A DNA stretch of 7,548 bases from Oscillospiraceae bacterium (lineage in GTDB: Bacteria; Bacillota; Clostridia; Oscillospirales; Acutalibacteraceae): assembly GCA_029004655.1 (NCBI GenBank), contig JAQVYP010000086.1, forward strand, positions 1 to 7,548, written 5' to 3'. Below are positions 5,329 to 7,548 of this stretch, piece by piece. The position numbers and the translations under genes are program-made. The notes under the pieces are model-generated. The model saw only the letters and a program-made list of their open reading frames with translations, was not told the DNA's origin and did not search any database. Each line of letters opens with the position of its first letter. Positions within the stretch are counted from its first letter, which is position 1.

Positions 5329-7032
5329 ATGACACAAAACTTAAAAGTTGTAATCGGCACTTTAAATTCAAAATATATTCATTCTTCCCTTGCACCTTGG
5401 TGTTTGTTGGCCGGAATCGCAACATATTGCGACGAAGAAATTTCAGCAGAGGTTGTCGAGGGCACTATAAATGAAAAATTAGAGAATGCTGCAGAGCGTA
5501 TACTTGCTGGGCGCCCTCAAGTAATTGGTCTTAGTTGTTATATTTGGAACATCTCAAAAACAAAAGATCTGATTACACTGATAAAAAATAAGTTGCCGAA
5601 TTCAATTGTTGTTTTAGGTGGTCCCGAGGTTAGTTATAATGCCTATTCGATTTTGGAGCAAACCTCCGCAGTCGATTATGTTATATCCGGTGAAGGCGAA
5701 CTTCCGTTTGCTCTTTTGTTAAATGCAATTTCGCACGATGATTTATCACAGAATATACCTGGTTTATGCTTTCGTAAAGATGGACAAATCGTTGTTGCAG
5801 AGCCTTATGTTTCAACCGAGGAGCCGCCAAGCCCCTATACACAAAAGTATTTTGACTCATTAAATGGTCGGATTTCCTATTTAGAAACTAGTAGAGGATG
5901 CCCGTATTCATGCGCATTTTGCTTGTCTGGACGCTGCGGAAATGCACGTTTTTTTGATATTCAGCGTGCAAAAAAGGATTTATTATTACTGGCAAACAGT
6001 GGTACTCAAACTGTAAAACTTGTTGACCGCACTTTTAACGCTAATCGCAATAGAGCTAATGAAATATTTGAGTTTATTATAAATAATTATGGATCACTTA
6101 TTCCACATGGCGTTTGCTTTCATTTTGAAATTGCCGGCGATATTTTGGACGAAGAAACAATTAATATTCTAAAAAGTGCCCCTATCGGAGCAATGCAATT
6201 GGAGATTGGTTTACAAAGTTTTAATCCAAAAACGCTGGAAGCAATCAACAGAAAGACAAATATTGAGCATTTAAAAGAAAATATTAAACGTGTTGTTGAA
6301 AATGCAAATATGCATATTCATATCGATTTAATTGCAGGTCTTCCATTTGAAGATTGGGACAGTTTTGCAAAAAGTTTTAACATTGCTTACGGCTTGAAGC
6401 CTGACATGCTTCAGCTTGGATTTTTAAAACTGTTATATGGAGCACCAATGCGTGAGCGGCCAAGTGATTTTCCTTGTGAATACTCAAAGGAGCCTCCTTA
6501 TGAGGTATTAGAAACGCCTTGGTTATCTAGTGAAGAAACTAAAAAACTACATTGTGTTGAAGATGCATTAGAGCGCATTTATAACAGCGGAAGATTTCGA
6601 CGAACCCTCAATTACCTAATGGGAAAATGTGGTTATACACCTTTTGAACTATTTTTAAAGTTTGGTTTGCTGGCATCTGAGCACGGAACACAAAAAATTT
6701 CATTAAACGATTATACTGCTCTGGTATTTAAATATTTTAGTACTCATAAAAATATAGATAAACTGAAACTGCGTGATGTAATGGTTTGTGATTATTTGTC
6801 TACAAATGCTTCCGGTTTACTGCCACCCATTTTAGAAATAAAAGATTCTGAACATAAAACAGTAAAGATGTTGCTTAAAAATGATTTCACGACTCGCCAA
6901 CAAAAAGGTGTTAAACGAGGTTTAGCTTTGCTATATTCAGAAGATTGCGCCGTATATGTTGATTATCAAAATAAGAACCCTGTAACCGGTGAATATCAAC
7001 TTAACAAGTTATATTATAAATCGAAAATTTAA
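5329..7032 (+). CDS. B12-binding-type radical SAM protein, DUF4080-like
   Basis: A 567-residue protein with the class B radical SAM layout. An N-terminal cobalamin-binding-like Rossmann domain at about 5-150 includes TLNSKYIHSSLAPW (11-24), VIGLSCYIWN and LGGPEVSYNA (96-105). The radical SAM domain from about 183 has the 4Fe-4S motif C191-x3-C195-x2-C198 (GCPYSCAFC) and later EIGLQSFNPKTLEAINR. The C-terminal third (about 390-567) matches my memory of the DUF4080 region. The classical DxHxxG cobalamin-ligand motif is not seen, so cobalamin may bind base-off without it, or not at all. The substrate is unknown; related proteins do methylations or ring rearrangements. GGAG six bases before ATG 5329 fixes the start over an in-frame TTG at 5317. 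It starts 22 bp after rlmA, so the two are probably co-transcribed. Confidence 0.85.
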   Translation: MTQNLKVVIGTLNSKYIHSSLAPWCLLAGIATYCDEEISAEVVEGTINEKLENAAERILAGRPQVIGLSCYIWNISKTKDLITLIKNKLPNSIVVLGGPEVSYNAYSILEQTSAVDYVISGEGELPFALLLNAISHDDLSQNIPGLCFRKDGQIVVAEPYVSTEEPPSPYTQKYFDSLNGRISYLETSRGCPYSCAFCLSGRCGNARFFDIQRAKKDLLLLANSGTQTVKLVDRTFNANRNRANEIFEFIINNYGSLIPHGVCFHFEIAGDILDEETINILKSAPIGAMQLEIGLQSFNPKTLEAINRKTNIEHLKENIKRVVENANMHIHIDLIAGLPFEDWDSFAKSFNIAYGLKPDMLQLGFLKLLYGAPMRERPSDFPCEYSKEPPYEVLETPWLSSEETKKLHCVEDALERIYNSGRFRRTLNYLMGKCGYTPFELFLKFGLLASEHGTQKISLNDYTALVFKYFSTHKNIDKLKLRDVMVCDYLSTNASGLLPPILEIKDSEHKTVKMLLKNDFTTRQQKGVKRGLALLYSEDCAVYVDYQNKNPVTGEYQLNKLYYKSKI

Positions 7033-7070
7033 ATACTAAAAATCAGCCTAACACCGTGTAAAAAGCGATG

Positions 7071-7073
7071 TTA
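7071..7073. repeat. TTA target-site duplication (first of three copies)
   Basis: TTA occurs immediately before element A (7071-7073), between A and B (7229-7231) and immediately after B (7388-7390). One copy belongs to the original hairpin arm TGTTAGG, and the other two are explained by two insertion events. Three bases is a short signature; the restored 15-bp stem is what makes it convincing. Confidence 0.65.
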
Positions 7074-7228
7074 TACTAATTCCAATTAAAAAGTGACCAA
7101 GATTTGCGAGGATTTTGTTTGTGAGACAAGGCGGAGGACGAAGGCGGGCTATCGCCCGCCGAGAACGACAACGCAGTCTCGCAAACAAAAGACCGCGAAG
7201 ATTGGTTGATTTTTATTTGGAATTAGTA
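7074..7228 (+). mobile_element. Palindromic MITE-like element A
   Basis: A 155-bp non-coding element. Its ends are inverted repeats TACTAATTCCAA (7074-7085) and TTGGAATTAGTA (7217-7228), which extend to 19 bp with one mismatch. Inside is a 15-bp stem, TTTTGTTTGTGAGAC (7113-7127) with 7176-7190, one pair being G-U. Then come a symmetric 15/15-base interior loop, a 7-bp apical stem GGCGGGC/GCCCGCC and a TATC loop. TTA flanks both sides (7071-7073, 7229-7231), consistent with a 3-bp target duplication. It carries no transposase, so it would need one supplied elsewhere. The G+C-rich core contrasts with the AT-rich surroundings. Confidence 0.8.
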
Positions 7229-7231
7229 TTA

Positions 7232-7387
7232 TACTAATCTCAAATAAAAACGTAGATATCTTTACGGTCTAGTTTTCGTCCCGCCGCGTTGTCGTCGTCG
7301 GCGGGCGCCAGCCCGCTGTCCTCCTCCGCCTTGCGGGACAAAAACTATTCTCGCAAATCTAATCTCTATTTTTAATTGAGATTAGTA
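7232..7387 (-). mobile_element. Palindromic MITE-like element B, core inverted relative to A
   Basis: A 156-bp relative of element A. The ends are TACTAATCTCAA (7232-7243) and TTGAGATTAGTA (7376-7387), again extending through TAAAAA with one mismatch. The core matches A only when read on the minus strand. Shared blocks are AGATTTGCGAG (7350-7360), CAAGGCGGAGGA (7322-7333), GCCCGCCGA near the apex and ACGACAACGC (7276-7285). TTA flanks it at 7229-7231 and 7388-7390. The copies differ too much for a recent duplication, so they probably arrived separately from one family. Confidence 0.8.
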
Positions 7388-7400
7388 TTAGGCTGATTTT

Positions 7401-7508
7401 AGAGTAAAGTAATATTATTTATTTTGTAACCGTCAAACCATACCCACCTATTAACCTCAATGCCTTTGTGCGATAATTTTAAGAAAATATCGTATGGAGG
7501 CATTTAAT
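7401..7508 (+). promoter_or_regulatory. Leader of the right-edge gene with strong ribosome binding site
   Basis: GGAGG at 7496-7500 lies eight bases before ATG 7509, an optimal placement. No confident promoter was found in the preceding 95 bases. GATAAT (7472-7477) is a possible -10, but the nearest -35-like TTAACC (7451-7456) is only 15 bases away. The gene could also be read through from upstream if the split terminator leaks. Confidence 0.4.
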
Positions 7509-7548
7509 ATGAGTAAAAATAATAGGACTCAAGCGGAATGGCAGATGT
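7509..7548 (+). CDS. Start of an unidentified gene (5' end only)
   Basis: The readable protein is MSKNNRTQAEWQM, after which the window ends. The gene call rests on the well-spaced GGAGG at 7496-7500 and an open frame of 13 codons to the edge. Thirteen residues do not allow a family assignment. A hydrophilic Asn/Gln-rich start would suit many small cytoplasmic proteins, and no signal peptide is evident. Confidence 0.6.
   Translation, partial: MSKNNRTQAEWQM

Larger units (their letters stand above)
7039..7400 (+). terminator. Terminator-like hairpin after the radical SAM gene, split by inserted elements
   Basis: The left arm AAAATCAGCCTAACA (7039-7053) begins seven bases after the radical SAM stop codon. 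Its 15-base partner TGTTAGGCTGATTTT is now in two pieces, TGTTA (7069-7073) and GGCTGATTTT (7391-7400), with two palindromic elements between them. Without them the stem would be perfect, with a 15-base loop. Because the insertions duplicated TTA, 13 bp (7039-7051 with 7388-7400) can still pair across the elements. Only TTTTAG follows the stem, so it is a modest terminator. Confidence 0.65.

Noticed and set aside
7143..7160. CRISPR-like or simple terminator reading of the G+C-rich hairpin
   Set aside because: There are only two related copies, in opposite polarity, with no regular repeat-spacer pattern and no T run. The hairpin is the apex of the larger palindromic element A.

Overview
The window reads as low-GC Firmicutes DNA, most likely an endospore-forming Clostridia of the Oscillospiraceae/Ruminococcaceae kind. 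AT-rich intergenic DNA, strong GGAGG-type ribosome binding sites and a run of core sporulation genes support this. The species cannot be named from the sequence.

Left two thirds (1-4310), all genes on the minus strand. In transcription order (right to left) these are a small two-helix membrane protein with a C-terminal zinc ribbon (4310-3897), a hairpin terminator (3806-3839), the forespore sigma factor sigG (3583-2816), a cysteine-rich YlmC/YmxH-type PRC-barrel protein (2747-2442), an intergenic region with a long inverted repeat (2317-2399), the signalling serine protease spoIVB (2060-813), and spo0A (710 to beyond the left edge). Spo0A commits the cell to sporulation. SigG runs late forespore transcription. 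SpoIVB is made in the forespore and signals to the mother cell to activate pro-sigma-K. In Bacillus subtilis, sigG/ylmC and spoIVB/spo0A are two distant loci; here they are adjacent.

Right third (4311-7548), genes on the plus strand. A near-consensus extended -10 promoter (4442-4470) drives an rlmA-type 23S rRNA guanine-N1 methyltransferase. A B12-binding-type radical SAM protein of the DUF4080 kind follows 22 bp later, so the two are probably one operon. The last 40 bases hold the first 13 codons of another gene with a good ribosome binding site.

The most unusual part is 7036-7402, just downstream of the radical SAM gene. Two related palindromic elements of about 155 bp lie in tandem, in opposite core orientation, each flanked by TTA. 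Removing both elements and two of the three TTA copies leaves a perfect 15-bp terminator-like hairpin. This is direct evidence that they were inserted. Within the elements, the stems change by compensatory substitution while two facing strands that do not pair are almost identical, which suggests a conserved folded motif.
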